A stretch of DNA of 64,000 nt from Nocardia niwae NBRC 108934 = DSM 45340 (GTDB taxonomy: Bacteria > Actinomycetota > Actinomycetes > Mycobacteriales > Mycobacteriaceae). This document shows, piece by piece, positions 1 through 8,322 of the stretch. Under the pieces are notes generated by a model. The model was not told where the DNA came from, made no database searches, and saw nothing but the letters and a program-made list of their open reading frames with translations. The DNA lies in NCBI RefSeq assembly GCF_001613465.1, contig NZ_BDCK01000032.1, forward strand, positions 62,001 through 126,000, in the 5' to 3' direction. A program made the translations under genes and the position numbers. The number at the start of each line of letters is the position of its first letter. Positions within the stretch are counted from its first letter, which is position 1.

Positions 1-34
1 GCGGGGTGAGGACGATTCCGAAGGTCATGGTCAT
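1..34 (-). CDS. 5' end of a gene running off the left edge
   Basis: An ATG at 34 on the minus strand, preceded by a GGGAG-type ribosome binding site about 10 bases upstream, opens a frame reading MTMTFGIVLTP before the window ends. It would follow the SHOCT protein gene on the same strand after about 70 bases. Only eleven residues are visible, so no product can be assigned. Confidence 0.3.
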   Translation of the reverse strand, partial: MTMTFGIVLTP

Positions 35-103
35 GGGTGGGGTCTCCCGATCGTGAAAGGCCGGCGCTCGCGCGACGCCGGTGGCGGACGGCAGGCTGGT
101 CGG

Positions 104-376
104 CTAGCGCTTGCCGCTGTGCCGCGGTTCGCTCAGGACGGCGAGCCTGCTGCGGTACTGCTCCTCGGTGATCTCGCCGCGGGCGTACGCGGTGCGCAAC
201 GCGCCGACACCGCTCGCATGTCCGATGAACCGCCGCCGGACGAGCACCACCAGTACCGTCACGGCGGTCAGCCAGAACAGCAGAGGAAGGATCCAGAAGA
301 ACGGCCAGGGGTGCCACGCCCCGTCGTAGGCGTCGGCCAGGAAACTCACGGCTTCGGGTCGAGTGAAAATGTTCAT
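104..376 (-). CDS. small SHOCT-domain membrane protein
   Basis: A 90-residue protein with one strong transmembrane helix (about residues 20-45, rich in W, L, F and V), a basic VRRRF stretch just after it, and a C-terminal SHOCT motif (LRTAYARGEITEEQYRSRL). SHOCT motifs are short helical oligomerisation or protein-interaction tails found on many small actinobacterial membrane proteins; no enzymatic role is known. The ATG at 376 is chosen because the helix follows it closely. An in-frame ATG at 412 would add 12 residues, and neither start has a convincing ribosome binding site. It may be co-transcribed with the partial gene at the left edge. Confidence 0.7.
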   Translation of the reverse strand: MNIFTRPEAVSFLADAYDGAWHPWPFFWILPLLFWLTAVTVLVVLVRRRFIGHASGVGALRTAYARGEITEEQYRSRLAVLSEPRHSGKR

Positions 377-412
377 GCGAAAAGACTGCGCCGAGGGGCG
401 AGTCGGGGGCAT

Positions 413-836
413 CGGTCGCGCGTCGTCACTCGGAATACGCTCGGATACGTACGCTCGAACTGCTGTCCGCTCCTGGCGCAGTGATTTACCAGTTATTTGC
501 TAAAGAGCGTTATACCTGGAAAATGCGGTTCGCTGCAGAATTGCCATGGGTCGATATCCTTCCGTCGGCGTGCCGACGCCCTACCAATTCCGGCCTCGTT
601 CGCGTCCTGCCGAACACCGCGAGGCGGAAGAACAGCGGACGTGGAGCGCGAGGTGCCCATCCAGGAAATCATTGATGAATAAACTTGGTCGGCGCGTGCG
701 GCCGCCCTCGCCGACCGGCCCTCTTCCGGTTGTCCCGATTCGGAGTGTTCAGTGCGGCGGCGACACCGCAGGCAAGACCATGGCGAAAGGGGCTCGACGA
801 GCAATTCCCACGGCCGCGCCGGTGCGCTGATGTTCC
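413..836. other. intergenic region without a supportable gene
   Basis: Between the SHOCT gene and the end of the response-regulator gene lie about 420 bases, locally AT-richer than the surroundings around 480-530. The open frames here are short, mutually overlapping and lack ribosome binding sites or recognisable domains. It probably holds the promoter of the SHOCT gene and the 3' end of the two-component transcript. No RNA gene or repeat was recognised. Confidence 0.5.
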
Positions 837-1550
837 TCACTGCCAGCCCGGGCGGACCAGCCCGGATTCGTAGGCCAGCACCACCAACTGGGTGCGGTCC
901 CTGGCGTGCAGTTTGGTGAGAATCCGGCTGACGTGGGTGCGGGCGGTCGCGGGACTCATGTAGAGGCGTTCGCCGATTTCGGCATTGGTCAGCCCCTCGG
1001 CGACCAGTGTCATCACTTCGCGTTCGCGGTCGGTGAGTTCGGCCAGGGTGGCGGGTGGCGGGGTTTTGGCGCGTGCGGAGAACTCCGCGATCAGTCTGCG
1101 GGTCACGCCGGGGGAGAGCAAAGCGTCGCCCGCGGCGACGACGCGGACGGCTCGAACGAGATCGGCCGGTTCGGTGTGCTTGACCAGGAATCCGGTCGCG
1201 CCGGAGCGCATGGCCTCGAAGACGTACTCGTCGAGCTCGAAGGTGGTCAGCACGACCACGCGTACCTCGGTCAGCCGTGGGTCCTCGGCGATCATGCGGG
1301 TGGCGGCCAAACCGTCCAGGATGGGCATGCGGATGTCCATCAAGACCACGTCGGGGCGCAACTCGCGGGCCATCCGCACGGCCTGCTCGCCGTTGTCCGC
1401 CTCGCCGACCACCTCGATGCCGTCCTGGGCGTCCAGCAGCGCGACGAAACCGCCGCGCACCAGCGCCTGGTCATCGGCCACCAGCACCCGGATGCCGCCG
1501 CAGGGAGTGGTCGCCGTGCTCGGCCGGGCCGGATCGTCGTGGTCGTGCAT
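837..1550 (-). CDS. NarL/FixJ-family response regulator
   Basis: A 237-residue regulator. The receiver domain (about residues 20-140) has the acidic pair in VLVADDQALV, the phospho-acceptor Asp in VVLMDIRMP, the switch Thr in VVVLTTF and the Lys in GFLVKHTEP. The C-terminal LuxR-type helix-turn-helix (about 170-230) contains LTDREREVMTLVAEGLTNAE. It should be phosphorylated by the histidine kinase encoded 35 bases upstream on the same strand. By position the likely target is the divergent ABC exporter at 3662-5424. The pairing is inferred from adjacency; the family call is secure. Confidence 0.93.
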   Translation of the reverse strand: MHDHDDPARPSTATTPCGGIRVLVADDQALVRGGFVALLDAQDGIEVVGEADNGEQAVRMARELRPDVVLMDIRMPILDGLAATRMIAEDPRLTEVRVVVLTTFELDEYVFEAMRSGATGFLVKHTEPADLVRAVRVVAAGDALLSPGVTRRLIAEFSARAKTPPPATLAELTDREREVMTLVAEGLTNAEIGERLYMSPATARTHVSRILTKLHARDRTQLVVLAYESGLVRPGWQ

Positions 1551-1585
1551 CGGGTCTCCTCCGCCGTGGGGCCGCCTCGATCCCG

Positions 1586-3427
1586 TCAGTGCCGCGCGCG
1601 ACCGGCCGAAGTGCTGGGGCGTCCGGTCGTATCGGCGGCTCGGCCCGGAGTCGTACGCGACTCGGCTTCGCTCGGACCGGACGTGCCGGGGGCGGCCGAG
1701 CGTGAGGTCCCGGCACCTGTCGGCGACGTTTGCGGCCCCTCCGCCTCCGGTCCGGCTGCCGATGCCGCCGCGCCGCGTAGCCGGGCGCTGGCCGGCGCGG
1801 CCTCCCGGTCCGTCGCCTCCACAGCCGCGTCGTTCCGGCTCCGGGCGTCTGACGCCGGGGTGTTCCGGGCTTGCGCGTTCGACGCTGCGGTGTTCTGGGC
1901 TTGCCCTGGTGAGGCCGGATTGTTTCGACCCTGCGCTGGTGATGCCGGGTTGTTTGTGCCCCGGGCTGCTGCCGGGTTCTGCTGGGCCTGCGCGTTCGAT
2001 TCCGGGATCGTTCCGGCCTCCGTTGATGCTCCCGGGTTGTGCTGAAGCCGCGCGTTCGATGCCGCGTGGTTTCCGGCCTGCGCTGGTGCTGCCGGGGTGC
2101 TACGAGCCTGGACTCCTGACGCCGCGTCGGTCTCGGTCGGCGCTGCGGGTGGAACCGAGGCGGTCTCGGTAGCGCCGGGTTCCGGTGTCCGCGTGGGCAG
2201 CCGGGCCGCCACCCGGAACCCGCCGCTGGGGCGGGGGCCCGCGGTGAGGGCGCCACCGAGGGCGTGGGTGCGCTCGCGCATGCCGATGATGCCGTTGCCG
2301 CCGCCGGTGCCGGAGCGGGTGGGGGCGCTGGTCGGGCGGCTGTTGTCGACGGTGATGTCGACCGAGTCCGGGGTGTAGCGCACGGTCACGGTGGCCTCGG
2401 CGCCGGGTGCGTGGCGCAGCACGTTGGTGAGCGACTCCTGGATGATCCGCGCCGCCGCCACGTCGATCATGCTGGGCAGTTGCTGCGGCGTGCCGAGCAC
2501 TCGCGTGCCGACGGTCAGCCCGGTGGTACGAGGGCGCTGCAACAAGTCGTCCAAGTCGCTGATGCTCGGCGCGGGCGCGCGCGGTGCAGGCGGCGGCTCG
2601 GGCTCTGCCGTCCGGCGCCCGGTCTCCTCCGCGTCGACCACGGGCGACTGCTCACCGGGGTCGGTGGGCTCGCTGCCGGAGCGGATCGTGTGCAGGAGCG
2701 CGTGTACCTCGGCGAGGGCGTCGCGACTGGCGTTCTTGATCGCCGTGAGCGCCGTCTCCGCCTGTTCCGGGCGTTTGTCGAGCAGTTCCAGCGCCACCGA
2801 GGACTGCACGTTGATCATCGAAAGGCTGTGGGCGAGCACGTCGTGCAGTTCGCGGGCGATAGCGAGCCGTTCTTCGCTGGCACGCCGCTCGCGCTGCGCT
2901 TCCTCGTCCCGGCGCGCGGCGTCGGCGCGCTGCCTGCGCGCGATCACTACGGCCTTGCGCTGCCGGATGCCCTCGGCCGCCAGCAGCAGCACCGACAGCC
3001 ACGCCATCAGCGCGAAGACCTGCCACAGGTCGGCGGGGCGGCCCAGCAGCGCGGGCAGCGGCCAGACCAGCGCCAGATACCCGAGCGGGACGAGCGGATA
3101 GGTCCACCACCGCGATCCGCGGCTCGCGGCGGTCAGGAAGGCGACGACCAGGGAGACGAAGATCGGGCCGTACCCGTAGCCGCGCAGGAAGTACGCGATA
3201 CACACGGCGAGCACGACGACCAGCACCGCCACGGGCTGCGCGCGCCGCCGGATCAATGCCACCGGCCCGGCCAGCAACAGCAGGTAACCGAGCGCGTCGA
3301 GGGAGTGCACTCCGGTCTGCCGCATATTCGCAAACGTGCCTCCGACCACTTGAACCGCGGCGACGACGAGTGCGACGCCCCAGTCCCAGCCGACCGAACC
3401 CCGATCCGTAATCCCTGCCACCCGCAC
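1586..3427 (-). CDS. membrane histidine kinase with a repeat-rich C-terminal tail
   Basis: A 613-residue sensor kinase starting at GTG 3427. Residues about 15-150 form four to five transmembrane helices with almost no extracellular sensor loop, as in DesK/NarX-type kinases. The dimerisation/phospho-acceptor segment ELHDVLAHSLSMINVQ carries the His, and a HATPase_c domain follows with the G-box GTGGGNGIIGMRERTHALGG near residues 370-390. The catalytic part ends near residue 410. About 200 further residues are low-complexity A/P/N/T/Q/S and include roughly nine decapeptide repeats; such a tail is not normal for this family. It precedes the response regulator by 35 bases and is divergent from an ABC exporter, suggesting envelope or drug-stress sensing (inference). 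Confidence 0.9.
   Translation of the reverse strand: MRVAGITDRGSVGWDWGVALVVAAVQVVGGTFANMRQTGVHSLDALGYLLLLAGPVALIRRRAQPVAVLVVVLAVCIAYFLRGYGYGPIFVSLVVAFLTAASRGSRWWTYPLVPLGYLALVWPLPALLGRPADLWQVFALMAWLSVLLLAAEGIRQRKAVVIARRQRADAARRDEEAQRERRASEERLAIARELHDVLAHSLSMINVQSSVALELLDKRPEQAETALTAIKNASRDALAEVHALLHTIRSGSEPTDPGEQSPVVDAEETGRRTAEPEPPPAPRAPAPSISDLDDLLQRPRTTGLTVGTRVLGTPQQLPSMIDVAAARIIQESLTNVLRHAPGAEATVTVRYTPDSVDITVDNSRPTSAPTRSGTGGGNGIIGMRERTHALGGALTAGPRPSGGFRVAARLPTRTPEPGATETASVPPAAPTETDAASGVQARSTPAAPAQAGNHAASNARLQHNPGASTEAGTIPESNAQAQQNPAAARGTNNPASPAQGRNNPASPGQAQNTAASNAQARNTPASDARSRNDAAVEATDREAAPASARLRGAAASAAGPEAEGPQTSPTGAGTSRSAAPGTSGPSEAESRTTPGRAADTTGRPSTSAGRARH
1849..2117 (-). repeat. 30-bp coding repeats in the kinase tail (decapeptide units)
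   Basis: About nine consecutive units of 30 bp (one of 27 bp) can be laid end to end. They encode decapeptides such as NAQARNTPAS, PAQGRNNPAS, PGQAQNTAAS and AARGTNNPAS at about residues 438-527 of the histidine kinase. Consensus is roughly [N/P]-A-Q-A-x-N-x-P-A-S. Unit length is a multiple of three, so expansion or contraction would keep the frame. Confidence 0.8.
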
Positions 3428-3661
3428 CCACGTAGCCTATGCGGCCCGGCCGTGATTCGACGTCCGCATGGGAACGTATTTCGCCGCAATAGCGTCGATT
3501 CCGAGGTTCGCGGTCGGTTCGGTCTCGCCGAAGCGACCCCCGCTCCAGCTGATTCGGCGGCGTCCGCGCAGCTGCCAGCGAGGGTCGTCGTTCCAGCTAC
3601 GTATGCCGATCGTCGCCCGGCGACGGATGTCGGCACCGGGGCGGCGGCGGATTCTCGAGGC

Positions 3662-4564
3662 ATGACAGATTCGATCGTGGTCACCCGAGGGTTGACCAAG
3701 CGCTATGGGGAGCACACCGCTGTCGACGATGTGAGCATGAGCGTCGCGGCAGGCGAGATCTACGGTTTCCTCGGCCCGAACGGCGCGGGCAAGACCACCA
3801 CTCTGCGCATGCTGGCCGGTTTGATCCGTCCGAGCGAAGGCACGGCAACGGTCGCGGGGCATCGCCCCGGCGATCCCGCGGTGGTCCGCCGGATCGGCGT
3901 GCTCATCGAGGGCCCCGGCTTCTACCCTTATCTTTCCGGCCGCGACAACCTGCGCGTGCTCGCTGAGTACCGCGGGTTCGGGCGACCGGAGGTCGAGGAC
4001 GCGCTCGAGCGGGTCGGGCTCGCGAGTCGCGCCGAGGACAAGTACCGGACGTATTCGCTGGGTATGAAACAGCGCCTCGGCGTGGGCGCCGCTCTGCTCG
4101 GCGACCCGGACCTGCTCGTTCTGGACGAGCCGACGAATGGCCTCGACCCCGCCGGTATGGCCGAAATGCGGGAGCTCATCACGACCTCGGCCGCCGAGGG
4201 CCGCACGGTGCTGCTGTCGAGCCACATGCTCAGCGAAGTGCAGGCGGTCTGCGATCGGGTGGGCGTGATCGCCCAGGGCAGGCTGCTCGCCGAAGCGACC
4301 GTCGCGGAGTTGCGCGGGAACTCGTCGCTGCTGTTGCGGGCCGAGCCCGCGGAGGTGGCCTTGCCCGCGGTGCGGCGGCTGGTCGGTGAACGGTCGGCGC
4401 TGCTGACCGCGAACGGCATCCGGATCGATTCGGACACCGTTACCGCGCCCGCCGTGGCGCGTGCGGTCGTGGCGGCGGGCGCGGATCTGCTGGAGCTGCG
4501 GGCCGACGAGAAGTCCCTGGAGGAAGTGTTCTTCGAGATGACGCGATGGGAGGCCGCACGATGA
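3662..4564 (+). CDS. ABC exporter ATP-binding protein
   Basis: A 300-residue ATPase with Walker A GPNGAGKTTT, a signature-like YSLGMKQRL, Walker B LLVLDEPTNGLD and the switch His in LLSSHMLSE. The C-terminal extension of about 80 residues after the nucleotide-binding domain is typical of the DrrA/CcmA-like exporter group. It starts at ATG 3662 and its stop overlaps the permease start by four bases (ATGA), so the two are translationally coupled subunits of one exporter. The divergent two-component genes suggest inducible expression. The substrate is unknown; antimicrobial peptides, lipids or drugs are possible by family only. Confidence 0.92.
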   Translation: MTDSIVVTRGLTKRYGEHTAVDDVSMSVAAGEIYGFLGPNGAGKTTTLRMLAGLIRPSEGTATVAGHRPGDPAVVRRIGVLIEGPGFYPYLSGRDNLRVLAEYRGFGRPEVEDALERVGLASRAEDKYRTYSLGMKQRLGVGAALLGDPDLLVLDEPTNGLDPAGMAEMRELITTSAAEGRTVLLSSHMLSEVQAVCDRVGVIAQGRLLAEATVAELRGNSSLLLRAEPAEVALPAVRRLVGERSALLTANGIRIDSDTVTAPAVARAVVAAGADLLELRADEKSLEEVFFEMTRWEAAR

Positions 4565-5424
4565 ACGGCAGCGCGATCCGCGATCTGGTCGCGAGCACGA
4601 GGGCCGAATTGCTGCGGCTGCGGAAGTGGCCGGCCTTCTGGATCGTTCTGGGCTCGTGGATTCTGCTGAATCTCACCTTCGCCTATCTGTTCAACTACCT
4701 GGCCTACACGTCCGGGGAATCGAGCCGGATGTCCAACGGACTGCCGCGCGAGGCACTGCTGCAGCAGATGCTGCCCGCCGCGGTGCCCGAAGTGTTCACC
4801 CAAGGCATGGCCATGTTCGGTGGCGCGCTGATGCTGATCCTCGGCGCGCTGACCGTCGGCAGTGGATACGGCTGGGGCACCTGGAAGACCGTATTCACCC
4901 AGGGGCCTTCACGCACGCAAGCGGTCGCCGCGGTGGTGGTGAGTCTCGGGGCCGTGGTGGTGGCGTTGGTGTGCGCGGCGTTCGTCGCCGACCTCTCGGT
5001 GGCCGCGCTGATCGCGGCGTCCCAGTCGCAGCCGCTCACTTTGCCCACGCCGGACCGATCACTGCTCGGAATCCTCACCGGAGTCGCCATTCTGGGCATG
5101 TGGACGCTGGCGGGGGCGCTGATCGGCGCGATCGCCCGTGGGCCCGCGCTGGCAGTGGGCCTCGGGCTGGTCTGGGTGCTGGTGGTGGAGAACCTGCTGC
5201 GCGGCGTCGCGGGCATCTTCACGCCGATCGAGGTGTTCACCGATCATTTGCCCGGCACGGCCGCCGGATCGCTGGCGGGGGCGATGCGCACCGTGGACGG
5301 ATCCGCCACGCCCGGTGTGTTGCACGTGCTCTCGCGGACCGAATCGCTGGTCGTGCTGCTCGTCTACCTGACGCTGTTCGCGGGCGGCACGATCTGGCTG
5401 ATGCGCCAACGCGATCTGGCGTGA
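4561..5424 (+). CDS. ABC exporter permease (ABC-2 type)
   Basis: A 287-residue integral membrane protein with about six transmembrane segments: one near residues 20-42, a pair around 85-150, and three in the C-terminal half ending in the helix VVLLVYLTLFAGGTIWL. A large polar loop after the first helix and the sequence GWGTWKTVFTQGPSR fit the ABC-2 permease group partnered with DrrA-like ATPases. The start ATG lies inside the stop region of the ATPase gene. It forms the membrane channel of the exporter. Confidence 0.88.
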   Translation: MNGSAIRDLVASTRAELLRLRKWPAFWIVLGSWILLNLTFAYLFNYLAYTSGESSRMSNGLPREALLQQMLPAAVPEVFTQGMAMFGGALMLILGALTVGSGYGWGTWKTVFTQGPSRTQAVAAVVVSLGAVVVALVCAAFVADLSVAALIAASQSQPLTLPTPDRSLLGILTGVAILGMWTLAGALIGAIARGPALAVGLGLVWVLVVENLLRGVAGIFTPIEVFTDHLPGTAAGSLAGAMRTVDGSATPGVLHVLSRTESLVVLLVYLTLFAGGTIWLMRQRDLA

Positions 5425-5502
5425 ATCACCACGCGGGGCGGCGAAGCCGTCGGCAGGCGTCAGCCACCGGCGGTTTCGTTCTTCGCAACTCGACGGTCGT
5501 TC

Positions 5503-6111
5503 TCACCTCTGCGCGAGCACTGTTTCGGCGATCACCCGGAGCGCGTGGGTGATCTGTGCGGAGGTCAGGCCGCGCTCGCGTTGCTGTCGATAGACCTCGG
5601 CCGCCAGTGGTGCGAGGAGCGGGTCGACCAGCGCATCCGGTTCGCGAATTCCCGCCGCCGCCACCAAAGCTCGCACATGCGCGTACCAGAATCCGTAGGC
5701 CCCGGTCACGAAACGTGCGCCGCCGATCTCCGCGCCGAGCACCAGATGAGCGTGCGACTCGAGCAATTCGACCATCGCGGCGTAGAACGCGGCCAGCCTC
5801 TGGGCGGGGGAAGCTCCGGGGCCGAGCGGTGGAGGACCGGAAAGCAGTTTCGCTTGTAGCGCTCGCTCGTGTTCGTCGAGCAGGGCCACCGCGACCGAGT
5901 TGGTGTCCGGATAGCGCCGGTACAGGGTGCCGCGGCCGACGCCCGCGGCCTTCGCGATGTCGTCCATCGTCACCGTGCGCGGGTCCCGGGTGGCGAACAA
6001 CTCGGCGGCGGCGGCGAGCACTTTGGCTCGGTTGCGCGCCGCGTCCGCGCGTTCCGGGGCCGCCGACCGGCCCGGACCGACGTCGGCGAGCAGGTCGGAT
6101 CGGGGTTGCAT
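5503..6111 (-). CDS. TetR-family regulator of the azoreductase operon
   Basis: A 202-residue repressor. Its N-terminal helix-turn-helix (about residues 22-68) reads VTMDDIAKAAGVGRGTLYRRYPD; the C-terminal half is the usual all-helical ligand-binding domain. ATG 6111 is chosen because it precedes the DNA-binding domain by a normal distance; an upstream in-frame ATG at 6201 would run through the intergenic operators. The gene is divergent from azoR-gdx, and two palindromes with TGGACA/TGTCCA half-sites lie between them. It very likely represses both directions and responds to an electrophile or quinone-like compound (inference from the neighbour). Confidence 0.88.
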   Translation of the reverse strand: MQPRSDLLADVGPGRSAAPERADAARNRAKVLAAAAELFATRDPRTVTMDDIAKAAGVGRGTLYRRYPDTNSVAVALLDEHERALQAKLLSGPPPLGPGASPAQRLAAFYAAMVELLESHAHLVLGAEIGGARFVTGAYGFWYAHVRALVAAAGIREPDALVDPLLAPLAAEVYRQQRERGLTSAQITHALRVIAETVLAQR

Positions 6112-6140
6112 GTCGTGACTGTAGCCGATCGTGCAATAAC

Positions 6141-6155
6141 TGGACAAGATGTCCA
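6141..6155. promoter_or_regulatory. palindromic operator 1 (TetR/azoR)
   Basis: TGGACAAGATGTCCA is a perfect 6-3-6 inverted repeat 30 bases upstream of the TetR start. Its half-sites recur in the second site at 6187-6199. The likely ligand is the adjacent TetR protein. Confidence 0.65.
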
Positions 6156-6186
6156 CTTGACTCGTATCGTGGGCCCTGCCTGAATC

Positions 6187-6199
6187 GGACATGTTGTCC
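6187..6199. promoter_or_regulatory. palindromic operator 2 (TetR/azoR)
   Basis: GGACATGTTGTCC is a 5-3-5 inverted repeat with the same GGACA/TGTCC half-sites as operator 1, centred about 25 bases upstream of the azoR ATG. Two copies of one palindrome in a 100-base divergent promoter is the usual arrangement for a self-regulating TetR repressor. Confidence 0.65.
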
Positions 6200-6217
6200 A
6201 CTTATTGGAGGTTGACC

Positions 6218-6865
6218 ATGAGCACGCTGTTGCACCTCGACGCCAGCGCCCGGCGGCAGTCGATCAGCCGGGTATTGAGCGCCGCATTCGCGGACGCCTG
6301 GCGCGCGGGGCATCCGGACGGCGACTACCGCTACCGCGACCTCGCCGCCGAGCCGGTCCCGTTCATCGGCGAGGCGTGGACCGAGCTGTGTGACGCCGTC
6401 CTCGCCCTGCCGAGCACGGATCCGGCACAGCTCGGTGCGTTGGTGCGCACCCCCGAGCAGGCCGCCGCATGGAAGGTGGTCGAGCCGTTGCTGACCGAGT
6501 TGCTCGCGGCGGATGTGATCCTGATCGGCACCCCCATGTACAACTACTCGGTCCCCGCCTCGCTGAAAGCGTGGCTGGACCAGGTGACTTTCCCGCGCAT
6601 GTCGCTGGGCCACCGTCGGTTCGTCGTGACGAGCGCGCGCGGCGGCGCTTACTCGCCCGGCGCTCCGAAAGCGGCCTACGACTACCAGGAGCGCTTCCTG
6701 CGTGACTTCTTCGCCGGCCATTTCGCCGTATCGGACGCCGTTTTCGTGCACGCGGAACTCGCCAATTCCCGCCAGGACCCGGCGCTGGCGCACCTGCGTG
6801 CCGAGCACGACGCGTCCTACACCCGCGCTTTGTCCGCCGTCAGCGCGCTGGCCGGGGAGTACTGA
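6218..6865 (+). CDS. FMN-dependent NADH-azoreductase / quinone reductase
   Basis: A 215-residue flavodoxin-fold enzyme of the AzoR family. The N-terminal phosphate-binding loop LHLDASARRQSISR and the segment TPMYNYSVPASLKAWLDQV are the FMN-site hallmarks. Such enzymes reduce azo dyes and quinones with NAD(P)H and protect against thiol-reactive compounds. ATG 6218 follows a clear TTGGAGG ribosome binding site. The exporter gene begins one base after its stop codon, so they form a two-gene operon behind the twin TetR operators. Confidence 0.9.
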   Translation: MSTLLHLDASARRQSISRVLSAAFADAWRAGHPDGDYRYRDLAAEPVPFIGEAWTELCDAVLALPSTDPAQLGALVRTPEQAAAWKVVEPLLTELLAADVILIGTPMYNYSVPASLKAWLDQVTFPRMSLGHRRFVVTSARGGAYSPGAPKAAYDYQERFLRDFFAGHFAVSDAVFVHAELANSRQDPALAHLRAEHDASYTRALSAVSALAGEY

Positions 6866-6866
6866 C

Positions 6867-7187
6867 ATGAACTGGGTAGTCCTCGCCGCCGCCGGATTGG
6901 TGGAGATCGCCTGGTCGCAGAGCATCAAGCCGACCGAGAATTTCACCAGGATCGTCCCCACCCTGGTCTGTTTCGTGCTCGGCGCGACCGCGGTCTACCT
7001 GCTGTCGCGCGCCATGCAGACGTTGCCGGTCGGCACTGCCTACGCGGTGTTCACCGGCATCGGCGCGCTCGGCGCGATCACCCTCGGCATCGCCCTCCAC
7101 AAGGACCCGCTCGGCGTCGGCCGCTTGCTGGCGCTCGCGTTGATCCTCGGCGGCATCGTGCTGGCCAGGATCACGAATCCGGAGTAG
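6867..7187 (+). CDS. gdx: SMR-family guanidinium exporter (Gdx/SugE type)
   Basis: A 106-residue four-helix membrane protein. The proton/substrate-coupling Glu is at position 13 (GLVEIAW), and helix 3 contains LPVGTAYAVFTGIGALGA, which matches the Gdx/SugE branch rather than the EmrE drug-exporter branch. Family members work as antiparallel dimers exchanging protons for guanidinium or small cations. It sits directly behind azoR. No guanidine riboswitch was recognised upstream; the TetR protein is the more likely control. Subtype is inferred from motifs alone. Confidence 0.82.
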   Translation: MNWVVLAAAGLVEIAWSQSIKPTENFTRIVPTLVCFVLGATAVYLLSRAMQTLPVGTAYAVFTGIGALGAITLGIALHKDPLGVGRLLALALILGGIVLARITNPE

Positions 7188-7356
7188 CGCTCGGCCGCGC
7201 GGATTCGCTTGAGCGTCCGCGGTTTACCGCCGAGCTGCCCAGCGTGTCCGAGCGCCGCGCCGCGGCGAACGCGATCGGTGAACCGGTGGGCCGGGTCGAG
7301 TCGGCCGGGGTAGGTTCGTCCTGAATCGTCAAACGATCATCGGCGAAAGGACCGTG

Positions 7357-7797
7357 ATGCCCACACGTACCGCGCGTACTGACTGGACCGGCACCCTGCA
7401 GGAGGGTTCGGGACAGGTCGAACTGGCCAGCTCTGGGGTCGGTAAGTACGACGTGTCGTTTCCCAAGCGTTCCGCCGAGGAGGCCGACGGCACGACCAGC
7501 CCGGAAGAGCTGATCGCGGCCGCGCACTCCTCCTGCTACGCGATGGCGCTGTCGGCGCAGATCGGCAACGCGGGCGGCACCCCGGAGAACCTGGACGTCA
7601 CCGCCGACGTGACCCTCGGCCCCGACCCGGCGGGCGGCTTCCGGATCACCGGAATCAAGCTGACCGTCCGCGGGCGGGTCTCGGGCATCGACGCCGACGC
7701 CTTCCAGGCCGCCGCCGAGGCCGCCAAGGCGGGCTGCCCGGTCAGCAAGGCCCTCGCCGGCGTCGACCACATCACTCTCGACGCGGCTCTCGCGTAG
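7357..7797 (+). CDS. osmC: OsmC-type organic peroxide reductase
   Basis: A 146-residue OsmC/Ohr-fold protein. The two redox cysteines lie in AAHSSCYAMALS and AKAGCPVSKAL, the spacing of OsmC peroxidases, and the conserved early Arg is in the first 15 residues. It reduces organic hydroperoxides in the cytoplasm using lipoyl-type donors. ATG 7357 follows AAAGGA; an adjacent in-frame GTG at 7354 is possible. It is monocistronic, ending at a strong hairpin shared with a convergent gene. Confidence 0.92.
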   Translation: MPTRTARTDWTGTLQEGSGQVELASSGVGKYDVSFPKRSAEEADGTTSPEELIAAAHSSCYAMALSAQIGNAGGTPENLDVTADVTLGPDPAGGFRITGIKLTVRGRVSGIDADAFQAAAEAAKAGCPVSKALAGVDHITLDAALA

Positions 7798-7805
7798 CGC
7801 GCCGG

Positions 7806-7836
7806 GTGCCCCGCACCCGCCACGGGCGCGGGGCAC
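7806..7836. terminator. hairpin between convergent genes
   Basis: GTGCCCCGC (7806-7814) pairs perfectly with GCGGGGCAC (7828-7836), and part of the loop can pair too. It lies between the convergent osmC gene and the membrane-protein gene. It has no T-tract, as is common for actinobacterial terminators. Confidence 0.55.
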
Positions 7837-7851
7837 GAAGCGTGTGCGGGA

Positions 7852-8322
7852 TCAGCGCTTGCGGAAATAGCGGCGCGCGGGGCGGGCGTAGAGCGCGGGA
7901 ATAGCGATCAGCACCGCGAGGACGTGGACGGTGCGCAGGGCGGCGACCAGCAGCGACGCGGGTGTGGCATCCCGGAAGAGGTCGCGCAGTTCGTTCGCCG
8001 ACATGGCCGCGGCGAGCGGCTCGATGATCAGCGACAACAGGCCGAAGACACCGATACCGACGGTGAGCAGCAGGCGGGCCCAACGGTCCCCGTGGGTCAT
8101 GCGCACCGCGACAGCGAGCACCAGTAGATAGATCGCGGTGCGTAGCCCCAGCCCGGTCGCGACGCCGGCCGGGTCGGCCGTGAGGGCCCGCGCGATCGCC
8201 TCGGCGATGCCCGCGACCAAAGCCACGACCAGTGCGACGAACGCGACACGGACGGCGGGCGGTGGTCCAGCGGGGTGGACGCGCGATGGCGCGGGCCAGA
8301 CGGAAAAGGCAGTGCCGGTCAT
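7852..8322 (-). CDS. four-helix membrane protein of unknown function
   Basis: A 156-residue protein with four predicted transmembrane helices (roughly residues 25-47, 60-75, 83-105, 122-145) and a basic C-terminus (RPARRYFRKR). I do not recognise the family. The only plausible start, ATG 8322, lies inside the hairpin that appears to terminate the upstream cbtB-cbtA transcript, so expression may depend on readthrough or an internal promoter. Confidence 0.65.
   Translation of the reverse strand: MTGTAFSVWPAPSRVHPAGPPPAVRVAFVALVVALVAGIAEAIARALTADPAGVATGLGLRTAIYLLVLAVAVRMTHGDRWARLLLTVGIGVFGLLSLIIEPLAAAMSANELRDLFRDATPASLLVAALRTVHVLAVLIAIPALYARPARRYFRKR

Noticed and set aside
481..836. Short overlapping ORFs upstream of the response regulator
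   Set aside because: No ribosome binding site, domain or consistent codon pattern on either strand.
2264..3661. Plus-strand frame continuing upstream of the ABC ATPase
   Set aside because: It is antisense to the histidine kinase and contains no domain; the ATPase starts at 3662.
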